Below are positions 1 through 9,165 of a stretch of DNA of 64,000 nucleotides, piece after piece. The stretch comes from Cronobacter condimenti 1330. GTDB taxonomy: Bacteria > Pseudomonadota > Gammaproteobacteria > Enterobacterales > Enterobacteriaceae. Under the pieces are notes generated by a model that was not told the origin of the DNA, did not search any database, and saw only the letters and a list, made by a program, of their open reading frames with translations. Location: positions 87,492-151,491 of the forward strand of contig NZ_CP012265.1 in assembly GCF_001277255.1 (NCBI RefSeq), written 5' to 3'. Each line of letters begins with the position of its first letter. The stretch's first letter is position 1. The position numbers and the translations under genes are program-made.

Positions 1-319
1 GCTGCATTTCACCACAGAGCTCGGACGCATCGAAGATCCGTTCGGCATGGGGCCGTACATGAGCCTTCTGCCCGCCATTCTGGCCGAGGTCATTTGCCCG
101 ATTTTCATTATTCTCGGCATCGCTACCCGGCTCGCCTGCCTGCCGATTATCGGCGTGCTGCTGGTGGCGATGCTGGCGGTACACCCCGGCTGGAGCATTG
201 CCGAAGGGCAGTTCGGCTGGCTGCTGCTGATTATCTTCACCACGCTTACATTAACCGGGCCCGGCAGATGGCGAGTTAACGTGCCGGGCAAACAGGAGTT
301 CAGGCATGGCGCAGGTTAA
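1..319 (+). CDS. DoxX-family membrane protein (C-terminal part)
   Basis: The open frame (frame 2) runs in from the left edge, so the N-terminus is missing. What remains is about 105 residues with three hydrophobic segments and the short loops of DoxX proteins (LPAILAEVICPIFIILGIATR, a second segment IIGVLLVAMLAV, then the GWSIAEGQFGW loop). DoxX proteins are small four-helix inner-membrane proteins, sometimes linked to quinone or thiol redox; the role here is unknown. The stop overlaps the start of the MFS gene by 14 bases, which suggests translational coupling. The internal ATG at 47 is unlikely to be the start because the family begins upstream of it. Confidence 0.75.
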   Translation, partial: LHFTTELGRIEDPFGMGPYMSLLPAILAEVICPIFIILGIATRLACLPIIGVLLVAMLAVHPGWSIAEGQFGWLLLIIFTTLTLTGPGRWRVNVPGKQEFRHGAG

Positions 320-1925
320 CGACGTCCACACGGCGTCTGCCGCCACCCCGCCGGTAGCCGCTTCTTCCTGGGCACCGCTGCGCCAGCCGGTGTTCCGTAT
401 GCTGTGGATAGCCACGGTGGTCTCAAACATCGGTTCATGGATGAACGATGTGGGGATCAACTGGACCATGCTGACGCTCAGCGCCGATCCGCTGGCGGTG
501 GCGCTGGTGCAGGCGGCGAGCAGTTTGCCGATGTTTCTGTTCGCGCTGCCCTCCGGCGTGATGGCCGATATTGTCGACCGACGTAAATATCTGCTGTTTT
601 CGCAGCTGTGGGTGTTTATCGCAGCAGCGGGTTTGACGCTGCTGTCGTTTGCCGGGCTCGTTACGCCCGGCGTGCTGCTGGTGGCGGCGTTTCTCTTAAG
701 CGCGGGCGCGGCCATGAGCTCGCCGCCGTTTCAGGCCATCGTGCCGGATCTGGTCGATAAGCATGAACTGGCGCCCGCCGTCGCGCTCAACTCGCTCGGC
801 ATTAACATCAGTCGCGCCATTGGCCCGGCGCTGGGCGGTCTGGTGCTCTCGTTTGCGGGGCCATGGGTGGTGTTTGCGCTCAACGCGCTGTCGGTGCTCG
901 GCGTCGCCTGGGTGTTGTATCGCTGGAAGACGCAGCCTGCCATCCAGCGCCTGCCGCCGGAGCATTTTTTCCCGGCGGTGCGCGCCGGGCTGCGCTATGT
1001 ACACGCCGCGCCGGTGTTGCGTTACGTACTGGTGCGTACCGTGGCGTTTTTCACCTTCGCGAGCGCAGGCTGGGCGCTGCTGCCGCTGGTGGCACGCCGC
1101 GAGCTGGGGCTCGGGCCGGGTGGCTACGGCATTATGTTGGCCTGCATCGGGATCGGCGCTATCTGCGGGGCGGTAGTGTTGCCGCGGCTGCGTAAGCGCT
1201 TCAACCCGGATCGCCTGATGGCGCTTAACAGCGTGATGTTTGCTGTCAGCATGCTGGCGCTGGCGTTTATCCGGCACGTCTGGCTGCTGAATGCGTTTCT
1301 GTTTCTTACCGGTTTCGCCTGGATTGCGGTGCTCTCAACGCTCAACATGGGCGCGCAGCGCAGCGCGGCAAAATGGGTGAAGGCGCGGGCGCTCGCGGTT
1401 TATTTGACGTTCTTCTTCGGCTCGATGACCGCCGGCAGCGCCCTCTGGGGACAACTGGCATCGCATTTTAGTATCGCGACGGCCCTGTGCGTCGCGACGC
1501 TCGGCATGTTACTCGCAAGCCTGACGGCGCGCCGCTGGCAACTCAATAAAGATCCTGACCTGAACCTGGACATTCGCGATATCGACAGCCGCGCGCAGGC
1601 GCTGAATATTTCCCACGAGCGCGGCCCGGTCATGGTGATGTACAAATATCAGATAGACCCGGACGACGTGTATGACTTTGTCGTGTGCGTGCAGGAGATC
1701 CGCCGGGTACGCCAGCGCGGCGGCGCGCTGAGCTGGTCGGTGTATGAAGATATTCAACGCCCCGGCGTGTTTGTCGAATCGTTTGTGGTCGGCACCTGGA
1801 TTGAACACCTGCGTCAGCAGGAGCGCCATACGGTCAATGACCTGCTTATTCAAAGCCGCGTGCAGGCCTTCCACCGGGGCGGGCAGCTTCCCCAGGCGCG
1901 CTATTTCATCGCACCCGTAATGTAA
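306..1925 (+). CDS. MFS exporter with C-terminal alpha/beta-barrel-like domain (MFS_3/EntS-like)
   Basis: 539 residues. Residues about 25-425 hold some 11-12 membrane helices; the loop after helix 2 has the MFS signature (GVMADIVDRRKYL, near residues 88-100). It resembles the MFS_3 group, which includes the enterobactin exporter EntS. The last 110 residues are soluble (VMVMYKYQIDPDDVYDFV...) and look like the dimeric alpha/beta-barrel tail found in many MFS_3 proteins. Substrate unknown. It overlaps the DoxX gene by 14 bases and is followed after 46 bases by a hydrolase on the same strand, so the three may form one operon. Start ATG chosen because it couples to the upstream stop. Confidence 0.85.
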   Translation: MAQVNDVHTASAATPPVAASSWAPLRQPVFRMLWIATVVSNIGSWMNDVGINWTMLTLSADPLAVALVQAASSLPMFLFALPSGVMADIVDRRKYLLFSQLWVFIAAAGLTLLSFAGLVTPGVLLVAAFLLSAGAAMSSPPFQAIVPDLVDKHELAPAVALNSLGINISRAIGPALGGLVLSFAGPWVVFALNALSVLGVAWVLYRWKTQPAIQRLPPEHFFPAVRAGLRYVHAAPVLRYVLVRTVAFFTFASAGWALLPLVARRELGLGPGGYGIMLACIGIGAICGAVVLPRLRKRFNPDRLMALNSVMFAVSMLALAFIRHVWLLNAFLFLTGFAWIAVLSTLNMGAQRSAAKWVKARALAVYLTFFFGSMTAGSALWGQLASHFSIATALCVATLGMLLASLTARRWQLNKDPDLNLDIRDIDSRAQALNISHERGPVMVMYKYQIDPDDVYDFVVCVQEIRRVRQRGGALSWSVYEDIQRPGVFVESFVVGTWIEHLRQQERHTVNDLLIQSRVQAFHRGGQLPQARYFIAPVM

Positions 1926-1971
1926 ACACTATACTTATCAACCTGAACCATCGCTAAAAGAGGAATGACGG

Positions 1972-2790
1972 ATGAGCACAATCAAGACGCAGGACGGTAC
2001 GCAGATCTATTACAAAGACTGGGGCGCGGGCAAACCGGTGCTGTTCAGTCACGGCTGGCCGCTGGATGCGGATATGTGGGACAGCCAGATGAATTTCCTC
2101 GCGGAGCGCGGCTACCGCGTGATTGCGTTTGACCGTCGCGGCTTTGGCCGTTCCGATCAGCCGTGGAATGGCTATAACTACGACACGTTTGCCTCTGATA
2201 TCAATGATCTGATTGAGACGCTGGACCTCCAGGACGTCACGCTGGTGGGCTTCTCAATGGGCGGCGGCGATGTGGCGCGCTACATCGGTAAATATGGCAC
2301 CTCACGCATCGCGGCGCTGGTGCTGCTGGGCGCGGTCACGCCGGTCTTCGGCAAAATTGGCGACTACAGCCAGGGTGTGGATCTCTCTGTTTTTGAAGGT
2401 ATCCGCGAAGGGCTGCGTAAAGATCGCGCGCAGTTTATCAGCGATTTTGCCGCCACTTTTTACGGCACCAACGCGGGCCAGACCGTCTCTGACGGTGTAC
2501 TGACCCAGACGCTGAATATTGCGCTGATGGCTTCACTTAAAGGCACGCTCGACTGCGTGACCGCGTTCTCGGAAACCGACTTCCGCGCGGATCTGCAAAA
2601 AGCGAACGTGCCAGCGCTGGTTATCCACGGCAGCAACGATCAAGTGGTGCCGTTTGAATCCACCGGTAAAGTCGCCGCGGAAATGTTGAATGCTGAACTG
2701 AAAGTGTATGACAACGGCCCGCACGGTTTTGCCGTCACGCATCAGGATCAGCTCAATGAGGATCTGCTGGCGTTTCTGAAAACGCTCTAA
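1972..2790 (+). CDS. Alpha/beta hydrolase, chloroperoxidase/arylesterase-like
   Basis: 272 residues with a complete alpha/beta hydrolase triad: nucleophile elbow GFSMGG with Ser95, Asp223 in HGSNDQVVP, and His251 in GPHGFAVTH. The oxyanion segment SHGWP lies near residue 26. This is the pattern of cofactor-free (non-heme) chloroperoxidases and related arylesterases; these enzymes are esterases that can also perhydrolyse. No signal peptide, so cytoplasmic. A good ribosome site (AGAGGAATGACGG) precedes the ATG. It likely shares a transcript with the MFS gene upstream. The natural substrate cannot be read from the sequence. Confidence 0.88.
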   Translation: MSTIKTQDGTQIYYKDWGAGKPVLFSHGWPLDADMWDSQMNFLAERGYRVIAFDRRGFGRSDQPWNGYNYDTFASDINDLIETLDLQDVTLVGFSMGGGDVARYIGKYGTSRIAALVLLGAVTPVFGKIGDYSQGVDLSVFEGIREGLRKDRAQFISDFAATFYGTNAGQTVSDGVLTQTLNIALMASLKGTLDCVTAFSETDFRADLQKANVPALVIHGSNDQVVPFESTGKVAAEMLNAELKVYDNGPHGFAVTHQDQLNEDLLAFLKTL

Positions 2791-2801
2791 CCCTGCCTTA
2801 C

Positions 2802-2826
2802 CGCTGGCCGGTCAGCCCGGCCAGCG
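2802..2826. terminator. GC-rich hairpin between convergent genes
   Basis: Perfect 10-base stem (CGCTGGCCGG / CCGGCCAGCG) with a 5-base loop between the convergent hydrolase and PTS genes. There is no strong T-run on either side, so it may be a bidirectional but weak intrinsic terminator. Confidence 0.55.
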
Positions 2827-2851
2827 CTTCCCTTACCCCTTCGCGCCTCGT

Positions 2852-4231
2852 TTATAACTTCTGCATGGCCTGGTCTTTGCCTACCAGCAGCGTGGTTAAT
2901 GCAAATGAGAGCACCAGCGCCATCGCCACACCGGCAAGGGCAAAAACAAAGTACGGGCCGATATACGCGGGCAGGCTGAAAATGCTCGACAGAATGTAGC
3001 CGTAAAGACGCACGCCAAAGAACGCGATAAACGCCGAGGCCAGTGAGCTGGCAATTGTCGCGGAGATAAATGCTTTTTTATAACGCGTCAGGACACCAAA
3101 CAGCGCGGGTTCCGTAATGCCAAGCAACGCCGAAATCGCTGCTGACAGCGTGACGGTTTTCTCGTGACGCTCTTTGCTTAACCGCCAGATGGCGAACGTT
3201 GAACCGGCAATGGCCATATTCGCCATAAACATCATTGGCATTAGCATGTCATAGCCGCGCTCGCTAAAGTTTTGCAGCGCAATCGGCGTCATGGCGTGGT
3301 GCATACCGGTCAGCACCGCGACGGGGCGGATCGCGCCCACGATTAAGCCCGCAAAGCTCGCCGACACGCCAAACAGCCCTTCGACAAACAGCGCCAGCCC
3401 CTTACCTAACCAAATCCCAATCGGGCCAATGACCACCAGCGCGGCCAGCGCGCCGAGAAAGAGCGTCAGCGTGGGCGTAAACACGGTTTTCAGCACATCA
3501 GGCATGATGCGGTCTACCCAGCGATAGATATAGCTGAGCGCCAGAATAGAGAAAATGACCGGAATGACGCTGGCGGAATAATTAAAGACCGATACCGGAA
3601 TGGTATTAAGCAGCCACAGCGCGCTGACCGCGCCCTCCTGATGGGTAGCCAGCGCTTTGGCGGCATCAATCAGCGACGGATACATCAGACACGCAGCGAC
3701 GGCTGCCGCCAGATATTCATTCACTTTAAAGATTTTCGCGGCGGAAACCGCAAGGAAAAACGGCAGGAAATAAAACACGCCGCTGGCGATAAGGTCGATA
3801 ATCATCACCGTATCGCTTTTCGCGGAAATCACCTTTAGCGCAATCAACCCCGCCAGCAACCCTTTGATCATACCAGCCCCGGCAATGGCCGGAACGATCG
3901 GGCCAAACACGCCAGAAACCGTATCCATAAAGAGTGAAATTAACCCTTTACGGCCTTTTTTCTCGACGGGAGCGGCAGGCGCGTTATCACCCAGCGCGTG
4001 GAGGATCTGTTCGTACCAGCTGCTCACCTTTGGCCCGATGATGACCTGAAACTGGTCGCTTTGCAGTTGCGCGCCCAGCACGCCGGGCACTTTTTTTATC
4101 TCATTCTGATCGACTTTATCATCATCAATTAAATCGAAGCGCAGTCGCGTCATGCAGTGCCAGACGTTATTAATATTCCCCTGGCCGCCGACCAGCCGAA
4201 TAATCTTGGTAATGGCTTCTTGCGTCCCCAT
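2852..4231 (-). CDS. PTS transporter EIIBC, sucrose/beta-glucoside-type family
   Basis: 459 residues from the ATG at 4231 (MGTQEAITK), chosen because GGGAGT lies 6 bases upstream; a longer reading to 4309 adds an unlikely leader. Residues 1-90 are an EIIB domain with phosphorylation Cys26 (NNVWHCMTRLRF); residues about 105-459 are the EIIC membrane domain, with GMHHAMTPIALQNF and the GITEPALFGV motif. No EIIA is fused, so it must borrow another, such as Crr. The divergent neighbour is an RspA-type sugar-acid dehydratase and next to it a GntR regulator, so the imported sugar may be processed towards a sugar acid. The true substrate is not deducible. Confidence 0.88.
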   Translation of the reverse strand: MGTQEAITKIIRLVGGQGNINNVWHCMTRLRFDLIDDDKVDQNEIKKVPGVLGAQLQSDQFQVIIGPKVSSWYEQILHALGDNAPAAPVEKKGRKGLISLFMDTVSGVFGPIVPAIAGAGMIKGLLAGLIALKVISAKSDTVMIIDLIASGVFYFLPFFLAVSAAKIFKVNEYLAAAVAACLMYPSLIDAAKALATHQEGAVSALWLLNTIPVSVFNYSASVIPVIFSILALSYIYRWVDRIMPDVLKTVFTPTLTLFLGALAALVVIGPIGIWLGKGLALFVEGLFGVSASFAGLIVGAIRPVAVLTGMHHAMTPIALQNFSERGYDMLMPMMFMANMAIAGSTFAIWRLSKERHEKTVTLSAAISALLGITEPALFGVLTRYKKAFISATIASSLASAFIAFFGVRLYGYILSSIFSLPAYIGPYFVFALAGVAMALVLSFALTTLLVGKDQAMQKL

Positions 4232-4294
4232 AATGACTCCCGCCGAATGTTGTTGTCGTTTTAATGTTGCCCTGAAGCATAAGTAAACCCTGAT

Positions 4295-4420
4295 AACAAA
4301 ACAAACCAATAAATGTTGATACGGTTCACAGGTTTAAGGGAGTAGAGGCCATTTTGTGGTGTGCGGCCTGAATTGGTCTGGTTTTATAATAATATTCCGG
4401 CCGGATAACTGACCAAAATA
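4295..4420. promoter_or_regulatory. Divergent promoter/operator region of PTS and rspA-like genes
   Basis: AT-rich region between the two divergent starts. The element ATTGGTYTG(G)TTTT occurs in inverted arrangement: on the minus strand near 4299-4312 and on the plus strand near 4373-4386. A further TTGGTC...GACCAAA pair spans about 4375-4414. These are candidate binding sites for the adjacent GntR/UTRA regulator. Inference only. Confidence 0.35.
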
Positions 4421-4510
4421 AATAGTCAAAAAAAGGGTTTACCCGACAATATTTTTAGGGCGATGATATTTGCTATTACGTATTCCACAGCGCTGCAAAG
4501 GAGTTGTCTC

Positions 4511-5710
4511 GTGACGCCTGTGATTATCAAAAATATCGAATGTTTTATTACCCGCCCGGACAGACATAACCTTGTGACGGTGCGCGTGACGACCGCGCAG
4601 GGCATCACAGGGCATGGCTGCGCTACGTTTCAGCAGCGTCCGCTGGCCGTTAAGACACTGGTGGATGAGTATTTACACCCGCTGCTGGTGGGGCGCGATG
4701 CGAATAATATCGAAGATCTGTGGCAAATGATGAACGTTAACGCCTACTGGCGAAACGGCCCGGTCATGAATAACGCCATCGCGGGTGTTGATATGGCACT
4801 GTGGGACATTAAAAGCCAGCTTGCGCAGATGCCTCTGTATCAGCTTCTGGGGGGGAAATCCCGCGATGCGATCCCGGCGTACAGTCACGCCAGCGGCGAA
4901 ACGCTGGAAGATCTCTTTGCCTCTGTCGATGCGCTGATAGCACAGGGGTATCGCCATGTTCGTTGCCAGCTTGGCTTTTATGGCGGCACGCCGTCGGCGC
5001 TTCACGCGCCGGAAAATCCGACCCCAGGCGCGTGGTTCGATCAGCAAGAGTACATGCGCAATACCGTCGATATGTTCCGCGCGTTGCGTGAGAAATATGG
5101 CTGGGGGCTGCATATTTTACATGACGTTCACGAGCGGTTATTCCCGCAGCAGGCTGTGCAACTGGCTAAACAGCTTGAACCTTATCAACCTTACTTTATT
5201 GAAGATATCTTACCGCCCCAGCAGAGCGCCTGGCTTGAGCAGGTGCGTCAGCAAAGCTGCGTACCGCTAGCGATGGGTGAACTATTTAATAACCCCGCTG
5301 AATGGCATGATCTGATAGTCAATCGCCGTATCGACTTTATCCGCTGCCACGTTTCGCAAATTGGCGGTATTACACCTGCGCTTAAACTCGCGCATTTCTG
5401 TCAGGCTTTTGGCGTGCGCCTTGCCTGGCATGGCCCTGGCGATATGACGCCGATTGGTGTGGCGGTGAATACGCATCTGAATATTCACCTGCATAACGCG
5501 GCCATTCAGGAATTTATTCCGCGTTCAGCACTGACCGACGCGGTGTTCCCGGGCGCACCGGAAGCGAAAGACGGGTTTATTTATCCGCCGGTGAATGCCG
5601 GGATCGGGGTGGGTTTCGATGAGGAGCTGGCGCTGGCGCATCCCGTCGTTTATCGCCCCCATGAATGGACGCAAAGCCGCCTGCCTGATGGCGCTATTCA
5701 TACGCCCTGA
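4511..5710 (+). CDS. Enolase-superfamily sugar-acid dehydratase, RspA/mannonate dehydratase type
   Basis: 399 residues from a GTG at 4511; AAAGGAG lies 8 bases upstream, and this start gives the usual RspA length (about 400), unlike the ATG at 4463. It has an N-terminal capping domain and a TIM barrel with metal-ligand segments in order: HDVHERL, FIEDILPP, AMGELFNN, and the late His in AWHGPGDMTP. These match the D-mannonate dehydratase (RspA) subgroup, which dehydrates D-mannonate or D-gluconate, sometimes only slowly. Divergent from the PTS EIIBC and convergent with (13-base overlap) the GntR gene. Calling it mannonate dehydratase would be over-precise, since many members have low activity. 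Confidence 0.85.
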   Translation: MTPVIIKNIECFITRPDRHNLVTVRVTTAQGITGHGCATFQQRPLAVKTLVDEYLHPLLVGRDANNIEDLWQMMNVNAYWRNGPVMNNAIAGVDMALWDIKSQLAQMPLYQLLGGKSRDAIPAYSHASGETLEDLFASVDALIAQGYRHVRCQLGFYGGTPSALHAPENPTPGAWFDQQEYMRNTVDMFRALREKYGWGLHILHDVHERLFPQQAVQLAKQLEPYQPYFIEDILPPQQSAWLEQVRQQSCVPLAMGELFNNPAEWHDLIVNRRIDFIRCHVSQIGGITPALKLAHFCQAFGVRLAWHGPGDMTPIGVAVNTHLNIHLHNAAIQEFIPRSALTDAVFPGAPEAKDGFIYPPVNAGIGVGFDEELALAHPVVYRPHEWTQSRLPDGAIHTP

Positions 5711-6417
5711 GACTGGCGCAGGGCCAAATTATCGCGGTTATGGGGGATAACGTAGGTGCAGGTATAATTGATATCAATAATATCGCTTACCTCAAAGACC
5801 CGCCCGCCTTCAAGAATACCGCGATTATGAATGTGCATGGCCGGGCTGCCTTTCTTGCAGCCCAGTAACGCCGCCTGTTCACGGCCGACGCTCACGGCGC
5901 GGTAGGTGGTCAGCATATGCGAAATCGTCAGCCCTTTGCTCAGGACATATTGCTGAATGGAACGCTCAATGGCCTGCTGGTTCAGATCGGGAAAATCTGT
6001 CACCGGCATACGTGAGATTTCAAGCTGTACCGGCGCGTCATCGACAAAGCGCAGGCGACAGAAATGCCAGATAAAACTCTCTTCACCGATACCGAAAATT
6101 TGCTGTGCGGCGCGATCCGGGCGCGTTTTATGCAGGCTTATCATGCGGTAGCGGATTTGGTCGAAGCGCTTTTCGGTGATGGAGTTATAAACCAGCGGAT
6201 TATTACGCGCCTGCTCGTTGATCCACGCGCCTGACCCCTGCACGATGCGCACGACGCCGATGCTCACCAGCTTTTCCAGCGCCTGACGGATAGTAAACCG
6301 CGACACGCCATACTCTCCGGCAAGCTGTCTTTCGGGCGGTAACTTCCGTGGGCCGGGCGTCGTGTCCTGATAAATTTTGCTGAGCAGATCCTGCGTCACA
6401 AACTCTTTTTTCTTCAT
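5698..6417 (-). CDS. GntR-family (HutC/UTRA) transcriptional regulator
   Basis: 239 residues from the ATG at 6417 (MKKKEFVTQ). Winged HTH at about residues 10-75 with the family signature LPPERQLAGEYGVSRFTIRQAL and a wing GVVRIVQGSGAWI. Residues about 90-235 form a UTRA ligand-binding fold (TYRAVSVGREQAALLGC, GSPAMHIHNRG). UTRA regulators usually sense phosphorylated sugars or sugar acids, which fits a neighbouring PTS and dehydratase. It overlaps the 3' end of the dehydratase by 13 bases on the opposite strand. It probably represses the divergent promoter at 4232-4510. Confidence 0.88.
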   Translation of the reverse strand: MKKKEFVTQDLLSKIYQDTTPGPRKLPPERQLAGEYGVSRFTIRQALEKLVSIGVVRIVQGSGAWINEQARNNPLVYNSITEKRFDQIRYRMISLHKTRPDRAAQQIFGIGEESFIWHFCRLRFVDDAPVQLEISRMPVTDFPDLNQQAIERSIQQYVLSKGLTISHMLTTYRAVSVGREQAALLGCKKGSPAMHIHNRGILEGGRVFEVSDIIDINYTCTYVIPHNRDNLALRQSQGV

Positions 6418-6595
6418 GAGGTTTACCTGAATGATATTGCTCACCGCCGCATGCGGTAAGGGTATCATTCATTGGGGCGTTTTTTCAGCGTCTTCGCGCA
6501 GGCAGAGCCGCGGTGCGTAAAGCGGGGGAGAGAAAAAGGGAGAAGAGCCATTCCGCATTGTATTACGTAAAGAATGGCCCTGGCGTCAGCGTAAA

Positions 6596-6892
6596 TCAGC
6601 CATATTTACGCGCGAAGTTCTCATCGGTATCGCACAGATAAATGATGAATTCGACAAACGAGATAACGGCCGGAATAAAAGTCCAGAAGAAAATCAGATA
6701 CAGAAAACCCTGTCCGACTTTGCCTAAATAAAATTTATGCACGCCGATACCGCCCAGGAAAAAGGCGAGTAACGCTGCGCTGATCCGGTTTTTATTTCCG
6801 GCTGGCGTACCCTGCGTCGCGCCGCACTGCGGGCAGGCTTTCGCTGATTCATGAATTTCTTTCCCACACCCGCGACAAAAAACCATCGACAT
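6596..6892 (-). CDS. TM2-domain membrane protein with N-terminal zinc ribbon
   Basis: 98 residues. Residues 6-24 form a zinc ribbon (CRGCGKEIHESAKACPQCG); residues about 35-90 form a TM2 domain with two helices and the signature GGIGVHKFYLGK. Acts in the inner membrane; bacterial TM2 proteins have no firm function. Ribosome site AAGGATACAAAA before the ATG. Transcribed alone; a promoter should lie in the AT-rich stretch near 6900-6960. Confidence 0.85.
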   Translation of the reverse strand: MSMVFCRGCGKEIHESAKACPQCGATQGTPAGNKNRISAALLAFFLGGIGVHKFYLGKVGQGFLYLIFFWTFIPAVISFVEFIIYLCDTDENFARKYG

Positions 6893-7032
6893 TTTTGTAT
6901 CCTTATTGTCGTTATTAATTTCAAATTAATTATTGCTGTTCCTGTTAATGATACCGTTTAAGCGAGACGGGGCATATCCCAAATTAAGGCAGTGAATAGC
7001 GTTTATTCAGGCTGACGAGTAAGGGCGACACC

Positions 7033-7380
7033 ATGTTACAGGCGATACTCATTGCGCTGGAATGTAGTCTGCATGAGGCAAAACGGCGCGACCAGGCGTG
7101 GCTGGAGGCGGTGCTCCATCCACGCTTTTGTGAAATCACGCGCTCAGGATCCGTTGTGAGCCGGCACGAGACTATCAAGGCGCTGACACAGGAGACTTCC
7201 GCGCCGGCGATGGTCAGCAGCGACTTTACCCTCCTGCCTGTGAGTGAAGAGAGTGTGATTTTGCGCTACCACACCTGCGCGCCGGATGGCCGTCGCGCCG
7301 CCTGGCGTTCGTCGCACTGGGTAAAAGACGGCGAGTCGCGCTGGCAGCTCATTTTTCATCAGGGAACACCGGCGGGCTGA
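7033..7380 (+). CDS. NTF2-like / DUF4440 family protein
   Basis: 115 residues. The N-terminal helix (ILIALECSLHEAKRRDQAWLEAVLHPRFCEITRSG), the strand VILRYHTC and the end SRWQLIFHQGTP match the cone-shaped NTF2-like fold of small enterobacterial DUF4440 proteins. No catalytic set is evident. Cytoplasmic. Ribosome site AAGGGCGACACC. The gene stands alone between a TM2 protein and a diguanylate cyclase; function unknown. Confidence 0.75.
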   Translation: MLQAILIALECSLHEAKRRDQAWLEAVLHPRFCEITRSGSVVSRHETIKALTQETSAPAMVSSDFTLLPVSEESVILRYHTCAPDGRRAAWRSSHWVKDGESRWQLIFHQGTPAG

Positions 7381-7530
7381 GGCGGGATCTGTCATGTTAC
7401 CGTTAACGCCGTGAAGACTTGTCACAGCCTGTTAAATTATTGTCATCAGACGGGGGCTGGGCCCTCCAGAAACGGCCGGGAGTACCGATAACCCCTAAAG
7501 CAAAATTGGTTATTCCGGGGAAACCGTTCC

Positions 7531-9108
7531 GTGACTCTCAGGCAGTTCATTTCTTATCGTCTTGGGCTTAGCACATCGCTGGGTCGAAGTCTGGCTGTCT
7601 TACTTCTGTTCCTCCTGGTGGGCGGGATCAGCACGAACGTACTGGTATTCTTACACTCCTTTGATGATGAAATTGCCCAGGCCGCGAATAAAGCGGTTAA
7701 CCTCTCTGTCGCCCAGGTGCGGCAGGCGGAAGATACTTTTATGGCGGTCGGCCAGACGCTTGATGATGTGCGCGCCGCCGTCGCCGCCGGGCAGTCCGCG
7801 ACCTATCACAGTTTCCTTGTGCGCCTGAAAGGGCGTCAGCCACAGCTGGACGGGCTTTACTTCTATGACGCGCAGGGCGTCATTAAGGGCTCGTCGTTCG
7901 GCATCGCCGGTATGCAGAACGACATTACGCAGCAGGATTATTTCCGGTTCCATTATGAGAATCGCCAGACTGGCCTTCACATCGGGCGCGTCATCCGCAG
8001 CCAGAACACCGATGAACGGGTGATCCCGGTTTCCATGCGGGTAAACGATCTGAGCGGTGGTTTTGCCGGTGTCGTGCTTGCTACTGTAAAACTTGAGTAT
8101 TTTCAGCGCTTTTACAGTTACTTCGAGCTGGGGCCGCGCGATATGCTGGCGCTGCTGCTGACCGACGGCTCGGTCCTCTGCGTGCGCCCCTACAATGAAG
8201 CAAAAATTGACGTCAATATCGCCAGCAGCCCGCTCTTTACCCGCGAACTGCTCCGCGCCGATCGCGGCACCGGCACCTGGGTGGCCTCGCTCGATCACGT
8301 GGAAAGGGTATTTGGGTTTGCCCGCACTGAAAAACTGCCGCTGGTGGTGGTAGCCGGTTACGACCGCGCCGAGGTGTGTATGCACTGGCTTCGTAATAAT
8401 CTGCCGGGCATGTTATCGAACCTGATGCTGTTAGTCGGGTTTCTGCTGTTCAGCTCCGTGGTGTTTCGTAAGGTGCGCAGCAGTATTCGCGACCAGCAGG
8501 AGCTGAAGCAGTTGCGCGATGAACTCCTGAAAGCGAACCAGACGTTTAAATCGATGGCGATGGCCGACAGCCTGACAGGGCTTGCCAACCGCCGCAAATT
8601 CGATACGACGCTTGCGAAAGAGCTGGCGGATTCGGCGCTCTCCGGCAAACCGGTCTCGCTGATTATGCTCGATATCGATTTCTTCAAACGCTACAACGAC
8701 AGCCGCGGCCATGCGGCTGGCGATGCCTGCCTGCGGCTTATCGGCAATACCCTGCAAATGGTGACGCTGCGCACGAGCGATCTGGTGGCGCGTTATGGCG
8801 GTGAGGAATTCGCGATTGTATTGCCGGATACCTCCGGTGAAGAGGCGCTGGTGCTGGCGACGCGCGCGGTCAGTATGATCCGTGAAAAACATCTGCCGCA
8901 TCCATCAACGGAACTGCCCGAACAGGTGGTGACTATCAGCGCAGGCTGTCATACCGTCTGGGGAAACGGGCGGGAAGACGCCTTCAGCGCACTGATCCGG
9001 GGTGCGGATACGGCGCTGTACCTTGCGAAAAATCGTGGGCGTAATCAGGCGTTCCGGCTGCCTAACACTATTGCGACCGGCAATGACAAATCCATTTATG
9101 CCGCGTAG
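7531..9108 (+). CDS. Membrane-bound diguanylate cyclase (Cache-like sensor + GGDEF)
   Basis: 525 residues from a GTG. TM1 about 19-41, a periplasmic sensor of some 245 residues (43-290; DGLYFYDAQGVIKGSS and DYFRFHYENRQTGLHIGRV are typical of double-Cache folds), TM2 about 293-312, a coiled linker, then GGDEF from about 342. The catalytic motif is intact (GGEEF, 423-427) with Mg ligands near D381/D383. RTSD at 414-417, five residues before GGEEF, is a proper RxxD inhibitory site, so product feedback is expected. It makes c-di-GMP in response to an unknown periplasmic ligand. Monocistronic. Confidence 0.92.
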   Translation: MTLRQFISYRLGLSTSLGRSLAVLLLFLLVGGISTNVLVFLHSFDDEIAQAANKAVNLSVAQVRQAEDTFMAVGQTLDDVRAAVAAGQSATYHSFLVRLKGRQPQLDGLYFYDAQGVIKGSSFGIAGMQNDITQQDYFRFHYENRQTGLHIGRVIRSQNTDERVIPVSMRVNDLSGGFAGVVLATVKLEYFQRFYSYFELGPRDMLALLLTDGSVLCVRPYNEAKIDVNIASSPLFTRELLRADRGTGTWVASLDHVERVFGFARTEKLPLVVVAGYDRAEVCMHWLRNNLPGMLSNLMLLVGFLLFSSVVFRKVRSSIRDQQELKQLRDELLKANQTFKSMAMADSLTGLANRRKFDTTLAKELADSALSGKPVSLIMLDIDFFKRYNDSRGHAAGDACLRLIGNTLQMVTLRTSDLVARYGGEEFAIVLPDTSGEEALVLATRAVSMIREKHLPHPSTELPEQVVTISAGCHTVWGNGREDAFSALIRGADTALYLAKNRGRNQAFRLPNTIATGNDKSIYAA

Positions 9109-9126
9109 CGGGCAGGGGAGTACGAG

Positions 9127-9162
9127 GCGTGACCGCCAGACAGTCAACACGTGCGGTCACGC
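9127..9162. terminator. Hairpin downstream of the cyclase gene
   Basis: Perfect 10-base stem GCGTGACCGC / GCGGTCACGC with a 16-base loop, 19 bases after the cyclase stop. It lacks a T-run, so termination is possible but not certain. Confidence 0.45.
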
Positions 9163-9165
9163 AGG

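Noticed and set aside
4310..4340. CRP site (TGTTGATACGGTTCACA) upstream of the PTS gene
   Set aside because: Half-sites are seven rather than six bases apart and only one half matches well.
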